A program made the translations under genes and the position numbers. Under the pieces are notes generated by a model. The model was not told where the DNA came from. It saw only the letters and a program-made list of their open reading frames with translations, and did no database searches. Positions 27,119-36,548 of a stretch of DNA of 64,000 nt are shown one piece after another (positions within the stretch are counted from its first letter, which is position 1; every line of letters starts with the position of its first letter). Source of the stretch: Parerythrobacter aestuarii (GTDB lineage Bacteria; Pseudomonadota; Alphaproteobacteria; Sphingomonadales; Sphingomonadaceae); the NCBI RefSeq assembly GCF_030140925.1, contig NZ_JARBWD010000001.1:248001-312000 (forward strand), in the 5' to 3' direction.

Positions 27119-28335
27119 ACGAAATGACCGCCATCTCTGCGCGCAAGGCTGACTTTCCCGGGCTCCTGACCCGCGACGGGAAGCCGTGGCATTATCTCGA
27201 CACCGCGGCGACGGCGCAAAAGCCACAGGCGGTGATCGATGCCATGAGCCGCGCGCTGGGGCCGGACTACGCCACGGTGCACCGCGGGGTCTATGCCCGC
27301 TCGGCCGAGATGACGCTCGCCTATGAGGCAGCGCGGCGGCGGGTGGCGCAGTTCATCGGCGCTGCATCCGAAACCGAGATCGTGTTCGTGCGCGGGGCGA
27401 CCGAAGGCATCAACCTCGTCGCCAGCAGCTGGGGTGGCGAGAACCTCAAGCCCGGCGACCGGATCATGCTCAGCCAGCTGGAGCATCACTCCAATATCGT
27501 ACCGTGGCAGATGGTGGCCGAGCGCACCGGCGCCAAAATCGACGTCTGCCCGCTGACCGAGGACGGCCGGATCGACCTCGACTGGCTCGAAGCGAAGCTG
27601 ACCGAAAAGCACAAACTGGTGGCGCTGGCGCATGTCTCCAACGTGCTCGGCTCGGTGCTGGGGGCGAAGCGCGCCGCGAAGGCGGCACATGCCGTCGGGG
27701 CCAAGCTCCTGCTCGACGGCTGCCAGTCGGCCCCCCGCATGCGGCTCGACATGGGGGAGCTCGACTGCGATTTCTTCGTCTTCTCCGGCCACAAGCTCTA
27801 CGGCCCTACCGGTATCGGCGTGTTGTGGGCGCGTGAGGAGCTGCTCGATGCCATGCCTCCCTGGCAGGGCGGCGGGTCGATGATCGACAAGGTCACTTTC
27901 GAGAAGACCACCTACGCCCCGCCGCCGCAGCGTTTCGAAGCCGGGACGCCGATGATCACCGAGGCGATCGCGCTCCGGGCTGCGATCGACTATGTCGAGC
28001 AGCTGAGGATGGAGCGTCTCTACGAGCACGAGAACGGGCTGGTTCGGCAAGCACGTGAGGCGCTCAGCCAGATCAATTCGATCCAGCTGTTCGGGCCGGA
28101 ATCGAGCGCCGGCATCCTCTCCTTTGCGATGGAAGGGGTGCATCCGCACGACTTGGGCACCATATTGGATGAAGAGAATGTCGCGATCAGGGCGGGCCAC
28201 CATTGCGCCCAGCCCTTGATGGAACACCTGGACGTCCCCGCCACCGCGCGGGCCAGCTTCGGGCTCTACAGCGACGAAAGCGATATTGCCGCGCTGCTGC
28301 GCGGTATCGAACGGACTCAGAGGATCTTCGGATGA
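27115..28335 (+). CDS. sufS: Cysteine desulfurase SufS
   Basis: The 406-residue PLP enzyme takes sulfur from cysteine. The PLP lysine is in VFSGHKLYGPTGIG, the persulfide cysteine in IRAGHHCAQPLMEHL, and the N-terminal YLDTAATAQKPQAVIDAM and HRGVYARSAEMT are group II desulfurase motifs. I used the TTG at 27115 because GGGAGA at 27103-27108 is well spaced; the ATG at 27124 is the alternative, three residues shorter. No separate sufE or sufU is seen in the window. Confidence 0.95.
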   Translation: MNEMTAISARKADFPGLLTRDGKPWHYLDTAATAQKPQAVIDAMSRALGPDYATVHRGVYARSAEMTLAYEAARRRVAQFIGAASETEIVFVRGATEGINLVASSWGGENLKPGDRIMLSQLEHHSNIVPWQMVAERTGAKIDVCPLTEDGRIDLDWLEAKLTEKHKLVALAHVSNVLGSVLGAKRAAKAAHAVGAKLLLDGCQSAPRMRLDMGELDCDFFVFSGHKLYGPTGIGVLWAREELLDAMPPWQGGGSMIDKVTFEKTTYAPPPQRFEAGTPMITEAIALRAAIDYVEQLRMERLYEHENGLVRQAREALSQINSIQLFGPESSAGILSFAMEGVHPHDLGTILDEENVAIRAGHHCAQPLMEHLDVPATARASFGLYSDESDIAALLRGIERTQRIFG

Positions 28336-28850
28336 GTGACGAAGCCAAGAAGGACTATGTCGCGGCTCCCGCTCCCAACGAGCAGGTGCTGAGCGCGGAG
28401 GAGGCGGCAACTCTTGCCAAGCCGCCGCGTGCACGGGTGGAAGACGCAGCCGAGGAAACTCTGCGCGAATCGATGGAACGCAAGCGCGACTATCTCGAGG
28501 GTTTCCTGCAGAAGAAGCCCGAGGAAGCCTCTGCGAGCGGCCCCGGCGGCGCTCTGCAGGATGCGGTGATCGCGGCGCTCAAGGAGATCTACGACCCGGA
28601 AATCCCCGTTAATATCTACGACCTCGGACTGATCTACGGTGTCGAAGTCGATGACGAGAGCGATGCCACCATCACTATGACGCTGACCACCCCGCATTGT
28701 CCGGTGGCCGAGACCATGCCCGGCGAAGTCGAGCTGCGCGCCTCCAGCGTGCCTGGCATCCGTGATGCCGAGGTCGTGCTGGTATGGGACCCGCCCTGGG
28801 GCCCCGACAAGATGACCGACGAGGCCCGCCTCGAACTGGGGATGCTGTGA
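28332..28850 (+). CDS. DUF59-domain SUF assembly protein (SufT-like)
   Basis: The 172-residue protein has a charged, probably flexible N-terminal half of about 75 residues (LSAEEAATLAKPPRARVEDA) and then the DUF59/MIP18 domain. Domain motifs are KEIYDPEIPVNIYDLGLIYG, TTPHCPVAETMPGEVE with the conserved cysteine, and VVLVWDPPWGPDKM. DUF59 proteins help mature or deliver iron-sulfur clusters to targets. It overlaps sufS (ATGA) and sufA (TGATG). Stand-alone SufT proteins are shorter, so the long N-terminus is notable. Confidence 0.9.
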   Translation: MSDEAKKDYVAAPAPNEQVLSAEEAATLAKPPRARVEDAAEETLRESMERKRDYLEGFLQKKPEEASASGPGGALQDAVIAALKEIYDPEIPVNIYDLGLIYGVEVDDESDATITMTLTTPHCPVAETMPGEVELRASSVPGIRDAEVVLVWDPPWGPDKMTDEARLELGML

Positions 28851-29206
28851 TGACCGACCAGAAAACACGCGAAATCCCTGCAGCAGTCACTTTGACCAAG
28901 GCCGCCGAAGCGCGCGTGGCGGAGCTGATGAGCAAGGCTCCTGAAGGCGCCATCGGGGTCAAGCTATCGACCCCGCGCCGTGGCTGTTCGGGCCTCGCCT
29001 ATTCGGTCGACTATGTCAGCGAAGAGGTGAAGTTCGACGAGAAGATCGCGACTCCGGGCGGAACCTTCTACATCGATGGCGCCAGCGTGCTTTACCTCGT
29101 CGGCAGTACGATGGACTGGGTAGAAGACGATTTCACCGCTGGCTTCGTGTTCGAGAATCCCAACGCCAAGGGTGCCTGTGGCTGCGGCGAATCCTTCATG
29201 GTCTAG
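28850..29206 (+). CDS. sufA: A-type Fe-S carrier protein SufA
   Basis: The 118-residue HesB/IscA protein has the three-cysteine pattern of A-type carriers: RRGCSGLAYSVDY near residue 48 and the C-terminal GACGCGESF. It carries clusters from the SufBCD scaffold to client enzymes. The ATG at 28850 overlaps the DUF59 stop by one base. It is the last clear SUF gene; an inverted repeat follows at 29211-29236. Confidence 0.94.
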   Translation: MTDQKTREIPAAVTLTKAAEARVAELMSKAPEGAIGVKLSTPRRGCSGLAYSVDYVSEEVKFDEKIATPGGTFYIDGASVLYLVGSTMDWVEDDFTAGFVFENPNAKGACGCGESFMV

Positions 29207-29210
29207 ACCG

Positions 29211-29236
29211 AACTGTCTTATTATTGTAAGACAGTT
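29211..29236. repeat. Perfect inverted repeat after sufA and before a small gene
   Basis: Arms AACTGTCTTA (29211-29220) and TAAGACAGTT (29227-29236) pair perfectly across a six-base TTATTG centre. It starts four bases after the sufA stop and ends two bases before the ATG of the next gene. The stem is AT-rich without a T run, so an operator or a weak 3'-end stabiliser is more likely than a standard terminator. Confidence 0.7.
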
Positions 29237-29238
29237 GC

Positions 29239-29697
29239 ATGGAAGAACCAAGAAGAGACAAGTCAAACCGACACAAGAGACTGATGCGTCATGCCGGTAG
29301 GCGACGGCGTGCAATGTCGAGACTGTCTATTGCGAATGAACGCCGATTCCGGGACGAGTTGAATCGCATTGAGTTGGAACGAAGCGCCGAAGTAAACGCT
29401 GACCGCGTCCAGCGAGATCTTCGGCGTCACGCGGAGAAGTTGCATATTGCCGCCAGGATCGAGCAAGAACTTGCCGCCCTTAATAAAAGACTGGATGCTG
29501 CAATCGACGCAGAAGAGCGAATCATGCTCAAGGCCGAAGTTGTGCATTTGCGGGCTCTCAAGACAGAATTGACCGGCAGAGCACCGCGAAATCCCCGGCG
29601 CAGACCGCCCGAATCCGGCCTTGCCGTACCCGCCGTTCCGCCGCGGGGTCCGCTCCCGATGCAGGGCGGCGCGGCAGCTCCGCTCGACTTCGACTAA
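29239..29697 (+). CDS. Small basic, coiled-coil protein of unknown function
   Basis: The 152-residue product is strongly basic at the start (HKRLMRHAGRRRRAMSRLS), forms a probable coiled coil in the middle (RIEQELAALNKRLDAAIDAE) and ends in a Pro/Arg-rich tail. The first two thirds use AGA, CGA, TCA and other codons that are rare in the neighbours and are noticeably more AT-rich; the last third returns to the local GC-rich style. That mosaic suggests recent acquisition fused to local sequence, or a frame that is only partly real. No Shine-Dalgarno is visible because the inverted repeat occupies that place. Confidence 0.5.
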   Translation: MEEPRRDKSNRHKRLMRHAGRRRRAMSRLSIANERRFRDELNRIELERSAEVNADRVQRDLRRHAEKLHIAARIEQELAALNKRLDAAIDAEERIMLKAEVVHLRALKTELTGRAPRNPRRRPPESGLAVPAVPPRGPLPMQGGAAAPLDFD

Positions 29698-29700
29698 CCC

Positions 29701-30645
29701 TTAGTCCAGCTCGGCCTCGACCCGTTCGATCAGCGCTTTCTCCAACGCGTCGAGTTCGCCATCAGCCTCGATCATGCGATTGAGCCATTTGCGCTCGTTC
29801 TCCGTCACCATTTCGCCTTCGATCGCACGCACGGTGTAGTCGGTTCCGACGCCCTTCTGGCCGAAGACCTTGCCGAAATGGTTGGCGACCCTGGGCGCTT
29901 CCTTAGCCATGCGGCCAAAGAACCGGCCGACATTCACTGAGTTGTCGCCGATGAAGCCTTCCAGCTCCTTCATCCGTGCATGCGAAAGCTGGGCATTGGC
30001 GGCGGTGAAGCCGCGCAGGTAGTTGGCAACCCCGTCGACGAACAGCTTGGGCCATTCCAGCGCGTTGGAGGCGTGGAGTGTCGCGTCCTTGATGCGGAAT
30101 AGCATTTCCGCGTCATGGCGGCTGACCGCTGCCGGGCGATGGCCGCCGCTGGCGAAAACCAGCCGACGCAGCAAGGTGCACTCTGCAGTGCTGACGTGGC
30201 TTGACGAGAGCTCGCCCCCGTCACGCGTTGGGCCTTCGCCGTGTAGCACGGCGTGTTCGATCTGTTCGAGCGCATAGTGCTTGAGGCTGTCGGGTACGTT
30301 GCGCGCCTTCTCGACGATCCGCACCAGCGCTTCGAGCTCGGCCATGGTCTCCAGTCGGCCATCATGGTCGATCGCCTGCATCAGCCATTGTGCTTCACTC
30401 TCATCGCACATGCCCTTGGGCTCAGTGCCGTTGAGCACGAATTCGCTGACCGCTTCGACGAAGAAATCGACCCAGTCGTTGCCCGGCAGCACGATCTGGC
30501 GGTTGATGGCGAAGATCGCTTCGGCCTCTTCTCGCGCAATCTGGCCGTCACCCCAGCCAAGCTGGCGCAGCGATAGGATTTCATCGGGCGCAACGCGCCC
30601 GTCGTCGGCCACCGCGCGGGCAAGATTGTCGAACTGGAAACTCAT
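29701..30645 (-). CDS. TerB-like repeat protein of unknown function
   Basis: The 314-residue cytosolic helical protein contains repeated units. EAEAIFAINRQIVLPGNDWV ... FFVEAVSEFVLNG (about residues 40-73) recurs as DAEMLFRIKDATLHASNALE ... LFVDGVANYLRGF (about 183-215), each preceded by a D-G-R-hydrophobic stretch, and a third DGELDALEKAL sits at the end. This acidic, EF-hand-like D-G helical pattern resembles TerB-type domains, but I cannot name a family firmly. It converges on the small basic gene with only three bases between stops. Confidence 0.7.
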   Translation of the reverse strand: MSFQFDNLARAVADDGRVAPDEILSLRQLGWGDGQIAREEAEAIFAINRQIVLPGNDWVDFFVEAVSEFVLNGTEPKGMCDESEAQWLMQAIDHDGRLETMAELEALVRIVEKARNVPDSLKHYALEQIEHAVLHGEGPTRDGGELSSSHVSTAECTLLRRLVFASGGHRPAAVSRHDAEMLFRIKDATLHASNALEWPKLFVDGVANYLRGFTAANAQLSHARMKELEGFIGDNSVNVGRFFGRMAKEAPRVANHFGKVFGQKGVGTDYTVRAIEGEMVTENERKWLNRMIEADGELDALEKALIERVEAELD

Positions 30646-30716
30646 CAGCTTGAACCCCTGTCATGTGAGGGTCCAGCCATGGCAGAATACACTTAAATCG
30701 GCGTTACCAAGCCATC

Positions 30717-31163
30717 TCACCTGCCTTTGAGCGCCCTGACACAGGCGGCGCGGTCGACATCCAGTGCATCGCTGGCGCGCCGCGCATCGACATAGGTCGC
30801 GGTCGGTTCTGCACCCTTGCGCAGCGGATAGAGGTAGATGTCGAGTACACAGGCCTCACCTGCGAACTGCAGCTTGCGCGCATCGCCTTCGTAGACATCC
30901 AGCCGCGCGGTGCCGAACTGGCGCTGCAGTTCATTGGCATTCGCCCCGATGATCCCTTCCAGCCCGGGCATGCTCGTTACTTGCGGCGTGCGGTAATCCC
31001 CGCTGGAGACGGTCGGTGCAGGTGTAGGCCTGGTCGGCGGTACCCGCACAGTGTTGGTCCGCGGCGGCGGAGCCGCAACGGTGCCGGTGCTGGCGACGGA
31101 ATTGCCTGCACCTCCGCAGGCGGCGAGCAGCATTGGGGTGGAGAGCAAAAGCAGGTTACGCAT
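30717..31163 (-). CDS. Small lipoprotein
   Basis: The 148-residue product has a lipoprotein signal (MRNLLLLSTPMLLAACGGAG, lipobox LAAC), a Pro/Thr/Val-rich linker (about residues 30-55) and a folded C-terminal domain with two cysteines (AGEACVLDIYLYP and RAACVRALKG). QLQRQFGTARLDVYEGDARK resembles small outer-membrane-assembly (SmpA/OmlA-like) beta folds, but this is a weak impression. It overlaps the upstream EI24 gene by eight bases and should be cotranscribed with it. Confidence 0.75.
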   Translation of the reverse strand: MRNLLLLSTPMLLAACGGAGNSVASTGTVAAPPPRTNTVRVPPTRPTPAPTVSSGDYRTPQVTSMPGLEGIIGANANELQRQFGTARLDVYEGDARKLQFAGEACVLDIYLYPLRKGAEPTATYVDARRASDALDVDRAACVRALKGR

Positions 31164-31848
31164 GTGTCAGGGCATCCTTGCGGCCTTGCACCATATGGGT
31201 AGCCGCAGCCGCGCCAATGACCGGCGCGAGCAGGTTGAGGAAAGGGACAATCAGCAGGCAAGCGACTGACGCGCCAAGCAGGAACCGCGTTGCGCCCCCG
31301 AGCGGGATCGTCTCGTCGGAGCTGGCGCGGTGCCGCAGCCAGGCCATCTCGGTCAGTTCGCGCCCCAGCAGCACGGCATTGACGAAAAAGAACACTACCG
31401 CCGGGCCGATAGCGGTAAACAGCAGGACCAGCGCCACCGGCAATGCCAATGCGTTGAAGAGGATCGCTCGGCCGAGACCCTTCAGCGAATTTTGCAGGTC
31501 TTCGCGGAAGGGCAACACACGGGCGGTCGCCGCCGCTGCCGGATAGTGCCGCCGCTCCACCGCCAGGACGATCTCGTCGGCAAAGAACTGCAGCACTGCC
31601 AGTGCCACAATCCGGAACGCCAGCCACCCAGCCACGGCTGTCAGCAGCACAGCGGCGATGGCGCTCAACTCGGCGCTGAAGGCTGATCCGAGTGACACCA
31701 GCCAGGCGTAGAGGCCTGTCAGCAGCAGCCACCCAGCCAGCACGAACACCCCCAGTGTTATTGCGATGCTCTTCGCAAGCACCCGCAGGACCGAAGGGTC
31801 GGCCAACTGGCCAACGGCGCGGGCTAGGGCTGTGGGAAGGCTCATCAT
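31156..31848 (-). CDS. EI24-domain membrane protein (CysZ-like)
   Basis: The 230-residue protein has about five to six hydrophobic segments. It shows the EI24/CysZ character of long helices broken by polar turns, with the conserved FFADEIVLAVERRHYPAA region and LPFREDLQNSLKGLGRAILF. CysZ imports sulfate, but many EI24 proteins have no assigned substrate. I placed the start at ATG 31848 (ATG 31845 is next to it); longer in-frame starts reach into the divergent adenosine kinase leader. It is the first gene of a two-gene operon with the lipoprotein. Confidence 0.8.
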   Translation of the reverse strand: MMSLPTALARAVGQLADPSVLRVLAKSIAITLGVFVLAGWLLLTGLYAWLVSLGSAFSAELSAIAAVLLTAVAGWLAFRIVALAVLQFFADEIVLAVERRHYPAAAATARVLPFREDLQNSLKGLGRAILFNALALPVALVLLFTAIGPAVVFFFVNAVLLGRELTEMAWLRHRASSDETIPLGGATRFLLGASVACLLIVPFLNLLAPVIGAAAATHMVQGRKDALTHA

Positions 31849-31982
31849 GGTTGCCGTGCTTGTGAGTCGGGCTTGCGGCCAAGTCAATCGCTCGCATGGC
31901 CCGCGCAGCCAAACAGGGCTTGGCCTGTGCATGGCGAGCGGCTAGGCGCTCCCGGCACCTCTCCCCAATCGACGGAATACCC

Positions 31983-32978
31983 ATGACCGAACCCCGCTAC
32001 GACGTAATCGCCATCGGCAATGCCGTGGTCGATGTGATCGCTTCCTGCACCGATGAGCTGATTGACGAGCTCGATCTTAATCGCGGCGGGATGACGCTGG
32101 TGGACGCAGAAGGGGCAAAGACGCTCTACGCCGCGATGGGGCAGGCCCGCGAGGTCTCGGGTGGTTCGGCTGCCAACACGCTGGCTGGCGCTTCGATGCT
32201 GGGCCTGCAATGCGCCTTTGTCGGGCAGGTCTGCGACGACCAACTGGGCGAGGTCTTCACTCATGACATGCGCGCCACCGGGATCGATTTCGACACCCCA
32301 CCGCTCACCGACGAGCCGCCGACCGGACGCTGCCTGATCTTCGTCACTCCCGATGGCGAGCGGACCATGAACACCTTCCTCGGCGCAGGCCAGTTCCTGC
32401 CCGCCACGGCGCTCGACGAAGAGCTGATCGCGAGCGGCGCGATCCTCTATCTCGAAGGGTACCTGTGGGACCCGGAAGAGCCGCGCAAGGCGATGCGCAG
32501 GGCGATCGAGGTTGCCCGCAAGGCCGACCGCAAGATCGCCTTCACCGCCAGCGAAAGCTTCGTCATCGACCGCCATGGCGACGATTTCCGCGCCATGATC
32601 GAAGAGGGCGTGATCGACATCCTGTTCGTCAACGAACACGAGCTGGCGACGCTGACGGGCGAGAGCGACTTCGAAGCCGGGGTCGCGGCGGTGGCCGGCA
32701 AGGTCCCGGTGCTGGTCGCCACCCGCAGCGCCAAGGGTGCCATCGCCATCGCGCATGGGACACGCGCCGAAGTCGCTGCCGAGCCGATCGACAAGGTCGT
32801 CGACACCACCGGCGCGGGCGACCAGTTCGCCGCCGGGTTCCTGTCGGGCTACGCCAAGGGCGAGCCGCTCGACCGCTGCCTCAAGCGCGGCGCCATCGCC
32901 GCGGCCGAAGTGATCAGCCACTACGGCCCCCGGCCCGAGGTGGATTTGAAGGCGCTGATGGCAGAGAAGCTGGGCTGA
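31983..32978 (+). CDS. PfkB-family adenosine kinase
   Basis: The 331-residue ribokinase-fold protein starts MTEPRYDVIAIGNAVVDVIA. It carries the PfkB sugar site (VSGGSAANTLAGASMLGLQC) and the second signature DTTGAGDQFAAGFLSGYAKG with the catalytic Asp. Proteins of this exact type in sphingomonads are annotated adenosine kinases, which make AMP from adenosine; a related nucleoside or sugar cannot be excluded. The start is at ATG 31983; an upstream in-frame start overlaps the EI24 gene's promoter region. Confidence 0.9.
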   Translation: MTEPRYDVIAIGNAVVDVIASCTDELIDELDLNRGGMTLVDAEGAKTLYAAMGQAREVSGGSAANTLAGASMLGLQCAFVGQVCDDQLGEVFTHDMRATGIDFDTPPLTDEPPTGRCLIFVTPDGERTMNTFLGAGQFLPATALDEELIASGAILYLEGYLWDPEEPRKAMRRAIEVARKADRKIAFTASESFVIDRHGDDFRAMIEEGVIDILFVNEHELATLTGESDFEAGVAAVAGKVPVLVATRSAKGAIAIAHGTRAEVAAEPIDKVVDTTGAGDQFAAGFLSGYAKGEPLDRCLKRGAIAAAEVISHYGPRPEVDLKALMAEKLG

Positions 32979-33132
32979 TCCTCCTTCTTCGTCACCCCGG
33001 CTCGGTGGCCGGGCTGACGAGGTGGGGCAGGTGAGTGGCTGGCCCGCAAGTTGGTTGCACCGAGTCCAAGTTGATCAAGTACATACAGCGGGCGGGGCCT
33101 GACCCCGCTCCATAGGCACGCCAGAAACGGCA

Positions 33133-33156
33133 AAGCCCCGCTGGCGGGCGGGGCTT
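33133..33156. terminator. Hairpin terminator between adenosine kinase and the NADAR gene
   Basis: Nine-pair perfect stem AAGCCCCGC (33133-33141) / GCGGGGCTT (33148-33156), six-base loop. It lies between the convergent adenosine kinase (ends 32978) and NADAR gene (ends 33249) and could serve both. The rest of the 270-base spacer shows only a second GC-rich hairpin-prone stretch near 33090-33110. Confidence 0.6.
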
Positions 33157-33248
33157 GTCGGACTGTTGTTCTTCACATCTGTCAAAGAGCGGAAGGCAGG
33201 CTAGGCCAGAGCCAGTGCTGTAGGAAAGGTGTTTCTCGCCCAATATAC

Positions 33249-33788
33249 CTACAGCATCTCTTCCTCACTTAGGTTGTCGCGCACCAAAGTCAGGATGCGT
33301 CCGAGAAAGTTGGTTCCGCGCCACTGATTCGGGTCGTGTGTGGCGGGGTCGTCTGCGGCGAGGCCGTTTCCCCAGACCCAGTCGCGCGGATTGGCTTCGA
33401 CCAACATTGACGGAGCAGTGTTCCGCAGTCGACGACGCGCACCCGCGTTCTGCGAAAACTTCGCTATGCTGGCTGTATGAACAATGTGATAGCGCCAGCG
33501 AGACCAGGTCGCTGAATCGAAGCTCTTCACTTGCGCGCCTAGGCGCTTGTGCAGCGCCGGATCGTCGCTGCCCATGATTTGAGAGTAAATCGCCTCAGCA
33601 CCGAACAGGCTGGCTTTCGCCGCCATCATATACTGTTCAGCGCAGTTGTAGGCGACTCCCTCAACCTCGAACGGAGTCGGATGCCACTGGCTGAATACCC
33701 CCTTCAGAAAGGGGTGAAAACTCCCGAACTCGTGCGCCGCGGGCAGGTCTGGTTCAGCGATCGCTGGCGAGGCGGGAAAGGCAATCAC
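33249..33788 (-). CDS. NADAR (YbiA-type) domain protein
   Basis: The 179-residue protein is a complete NADAR domain: [99 protein letters not shown] and [18 protein letters not shown]. YbiA-type NADAR enzymes hydrolyse N-glycosidic bonds of reactive riboflavin-pathway intermediates, and other members remove ADP-ribose from guanine in DNA. The key Glu (CAEQYMMA), Trp and Asp positions are present. It overlaps the purD stop by four bases and so follows purD in one transcript. Confidence 0.92.
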   Translation of the reverse strand: MIAFPASPAIAEPDLPAAHEFGSFHPFLKGVFSQWHPTPFEVEGVAYNCAEQYMMAAKASLFGAEAIYSQIMGSDDPALHKRLGAQVKSFDSATWSRWRYHIVHTASIAKFSQNAGARRRLRNTAPSMLVEANPRDWVWGNGLAADDPATHDPNQWRGTNFLGRILTLVRDNLSEEEML

Positions 33789-35071
33789 GAAGCCTCCCGC
33801 TCCACCTCGCGCCAGCCGATATCCCTCCGGCAGAATCCACTCGGGAAACTGATCGCATCGACAGCTGCGTAAGCTCCCAGCTGCGCTTCGCTCACACTCG
33901 AGCCCATCGCTGTGACATTGAGGACGCGGCCGCCATTGGCGACCAGCTGGCCCTCCCTGAGCGCCGTCCCGGCATGGAAAACCTTCGCCCCGTCCGCCTC
34001 AGCCCCGCCCAGATCGATCGCGCCGCCCTTTTCCGGGGTGCCGGGATAGCCTTTTGCCGCCATCACCACCGTCAGCGCGGTTTCGGCTGACAGCTTCGCT
34101 TCCGAATACTCGCCCAGCCGCCCCTCGGCGCAGGCCAGCATCAGTTCGCCGAGGTCTTCCTCCAGCCGCATCATCAGCACCTGGCATTCGGGATCGCCGA
34201 AGCGGGCGTTGTATTCGACAAGCTTGGGGCCTTCGTCGGTCAGCATCAGCCCGGCGTAGAGCACGCCCGAATAGGGCATGCCCTCGGCCCGCAGTGTGGC
34301 GACGGTCGGCTCGATGATCTCGCGCATCGCCTGCGCCTGCAATTCCTCGGTCAGCACCGGGGCGGGGGAATAGGCGCCCATGCCGCCGGTGTTGGGGCCG
34401 GTGTCGCCTTCGCCCACGCGCTTGTGGTCCTGCGCGGTGCCGATCGGCAGGATCGCGGTGCCGTCGGTCAGCGCGAAGAAGCTCGCTTCCTCGCCGTGCA
34501 TGAACTCCTCGATCACGACCTCTGCACCCGCGTCGCCGAATTGCCCGCCGAACATGTCGGCCAGCGCCGCTTCGGCCTCCGCGCGGGTTTCGGCGATCAC
34601 CACGCCCTTGCCCGCCGCCAGCCCGTCGGCCTTGAGAACATAAGGGGCGGCGAAGCGATCCAGCGCTTCGGTCGCCTGCGCCAGCGAGGTCGTGCGGACA
34701 TAGCCCGCAGTCGGGATCCCGGCGCGTTCGCACAAATCCTTGGTGAAGCCCTTGGAGCCTTCCAGTTGCGCTGGGGCCTTGTCGGGTCCGAACACCGCCA
34801 CGCCCGCCGCGCGCAAGGCATCGCCCAGCCCGTCGACCAGCGGGGCCTCGGGGCCGACGACGACCAGCCCGATGGTGTTGTCCGCGCAGAATTGCACCAC
34901 CGCGGCGTGGTCCGCCACGTCCAGCGCCTCGCACTCGGCATGCTCGGCAATGCCGGGATTGCCTGGCGTCGCGTAGAAACGATCCCCATCTGCGGCAAGC
35001 AGGCGGGATTGCGCCAGTTTCCATGCCAAGGCATGTTCGCGCCCGCCCGAGCCGATCAGAAGGATATTCAT
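33785..35071 (-). CDS. purD: Phosphoribosylamine-glycine ligase
   Basis: The 428-residue ATP-grasp enzyme makes glycinamide ribonucleotide, the second step of purine synthesis. It starts [20 protein letters not shown] and contains [19 protein letters not shown], the ATP-grasp core [34 protein letters not shown] and [15 protein letters not shown]. Its start codon shares two bases with the divergent xseA start, so its promoter must lie inside xseA coding sequence. NADAR follows with a four-base overlap. Confidence 0.97.
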   Translation of the reverse strand: MNILLIGSGGREHALAWKLAQSRLLAADGDRFYATPGNPGIAEHAECEALDVADHAAVVQFCADNTIGLVVVGPEAPLVDGLGDALRAAGVAVFGPDKAPAQLEGSKGFTKDLCERAGIPTAGYVRTTSLAQATEALDRFAAPYVLKADGLAAGKGVVIAETRAEAEAALADMFGGQFGDAGAEVVIEEFMHGEEASFFALTDGTAILPIGTAQDHKRVGEGDTGPNTGGMGAYSPAPVLTEELQAQAMREIIEPTVATLRAEGMPYSGVLYAGLMLTDEGPKLVEYNARFGDPECQVLMMRLEEDLGELMLACAEGRLGEYSEAKLSAETALTVVMAAKGYPGTPEKGGAIDLGGAEADGAKVFHAGTALREGQLVANGGRVLNVTAMGSSVSEAQLGAYAAVDAISFPSGFCRRDIGWREVEREAS

Positions 35072-36524
35072 GGCAGATCCCTATGGAGATGACAGTACAG
35101 GCGGGCTGGTAGCGCGCGAACGGGCCGGCGACAACGCCGAGCCGCTGACTGTCAGCGCCTTGTCCCAAATGCTCAAGCGCACGGTCGAGGATCGCTTCGG
35201 CTATGTCCGGCTACGCGGCGAGCTGTCGGGGGTGAAACGCGCCGCCTCGGGCCACCTCTATTGCGCGCTCAAGGATGACAAGGCGGTCATCGACGGGGTG
35301 ATGTGGAAGGGCACGACCGGGCGACTGGCGTTCGTGCCGGAAGACGGGCTCGAAGTGATCGCCACCGGCAAGCTCACCACCTATCCCGGGCGCTCGAAAT
35401 ACCAGATCGTCATGGAAAGCCTCGAGCTGGCGGGCGAAGGCGCGCTGCTGGCGCTGCTGGAAAAGACCCGCCAGCGGCTCGAGGCCGAGGGGCTGTTTGC
35501 GCGAGAACGCAAGCGGGCGCTGCCTTTTCTGCCCCGGGTGATCGGCGTCGTGACGTCTCCCACCGGGGCGGTGATCCGCGATATCCTCCACCGGCTGGCC
35601 GACCGCTTCCCAAGCCATGTGCTGGTATGGCCGGTGCTGGTGCAGGGGCAGGGTGCGGCCGAGCAGGTGGCGCAGGCGGTGCGCGGCTTTGGCGCTATTC
35701 CCGAAGGCGGCGCGGTGCCGCGGCCCGATCTGCTGATCGTCGCCCGTGGCGGCGGCTCGATTGAGGATTTGTGGTGCTTCAACGAAGAGATCGTCGTCCG
35801 CGCCATCGCCGAGAGCCCGATCCCTGTCATCAGTGCGGTCGGGCACGAGACCGATACCACGCTGGCCGACTATGCCGCCGATCGCCGCGCGCCGACGCCG
35901 ACAGCTGCGGCGGAAATGGCGGTGCCGGTGCGCGGTGAGCTGGCGGCGACGCTCAATGATTTCGCGGCGCGACAACAACGGGGGGTCCTGCGGCCGCTGG
36001 CACTCGGGCGCGAACGGCTGGAAGCGCGAGCGCAGCGCCTGCCCAAGATCGAGACGCTGCTGCAACCGCAGGCGCAGAAGCTCGACGAGCAGGTCGAGCG
36101 GCTGCGGCAGGGGTTGAAGGCACAGGCAAGCAAGGGGCGCGAAGCCCTCAGTGCGCTCAGGCTATCGCCGCAGGTGCTGGAGCGCGGCTTGCGCGATGCA
36201 CGGCGCGGGTTGGAGCAAGTCCGGCTAAGCCCCGAGCTGGTGCAGAAGCAGCAGGCGCAGGTCGGCGAGCGCCTCGTCGCCCTCGCCCGCGTGCTGGCGA
36301 GCCTCGACCCCAAGGCTCCGCTCGAGCGCGGCTATGCACTGGTGCGCGATGCCTCGGGCGCGCTGGTGCGCAGCCGGGAGGCGGCGGCGAAGGAGGCCCA
36401 GCTGTCGGTCGAATTCGCCGATGGTGCGCTGGGCGTGGTCCCTGCAGTGGGACCCGCCCCGAAAAAACCTGCCAGCTCGCGCAAATCTCCTGCCTCAGGA
36501 ACGCAGGAAGATTTGTTCGGTTAA
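35070..36524 (+). CDS. xseA: Exodeoxyribonuclease VII large subunit
   Basis: The 484-residue protein has the N-terminal OB fold that binds single-stranded DNA ([20 protein letters not shown] ... VRLRGELSG). The catalytic region follows ([60 protein letters not shown]), then a coiled-coil stalk of about 120 residues and the C-terminal ERGYALVRD motif. With XseB it degrades single-stranded DNA; xseB is not in the window. The ATG at 35070 lies head to head with purD with no gap. Confidence 0.97.
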   Translation: MADPYGDDSTGGLVARERAGDNAEPLTVSALSQMLKRTVEDRFGYVRLRGELSGVKRAASGHLYCALKDDKAVIDGVMWKGTTGRLAFVPEDGLEVIATGKLTTYPGRSKYQIVMESLELAGEGALLALLEKTRQRLEAEGLFARERKRALPFLPRVIGVVTSPTGAVIRDILHRLADRFPSHVLVWPVLVQGQGAAEQVAQAVRGFGAIPEGGAVPRPDLLIVARGGGSIEDLWCFNEEIVVRAIAESPIPVISAVGHETDTTLADYAADRRAPTPTAAAEMAVPVRGELAATLNDFAARQQRGVLRPLALGRERLEARAQRLPKIETLLQPQAQKLDEQVERLRQGLKAQASKGREALSALRLSPQVLERGLRDARRGLEQVRLSPELVQKQQAQVGERLVALARVLASLDPKAPLERGYALVRDASGALVRSREAAAKEAQLSVEFADGALGVVPAVGPAPKKPASSRKSPASGTQEDLFG

Positions 36525-36548
36525 TCCTGGGCTGCTAGAAGGTCTCTC

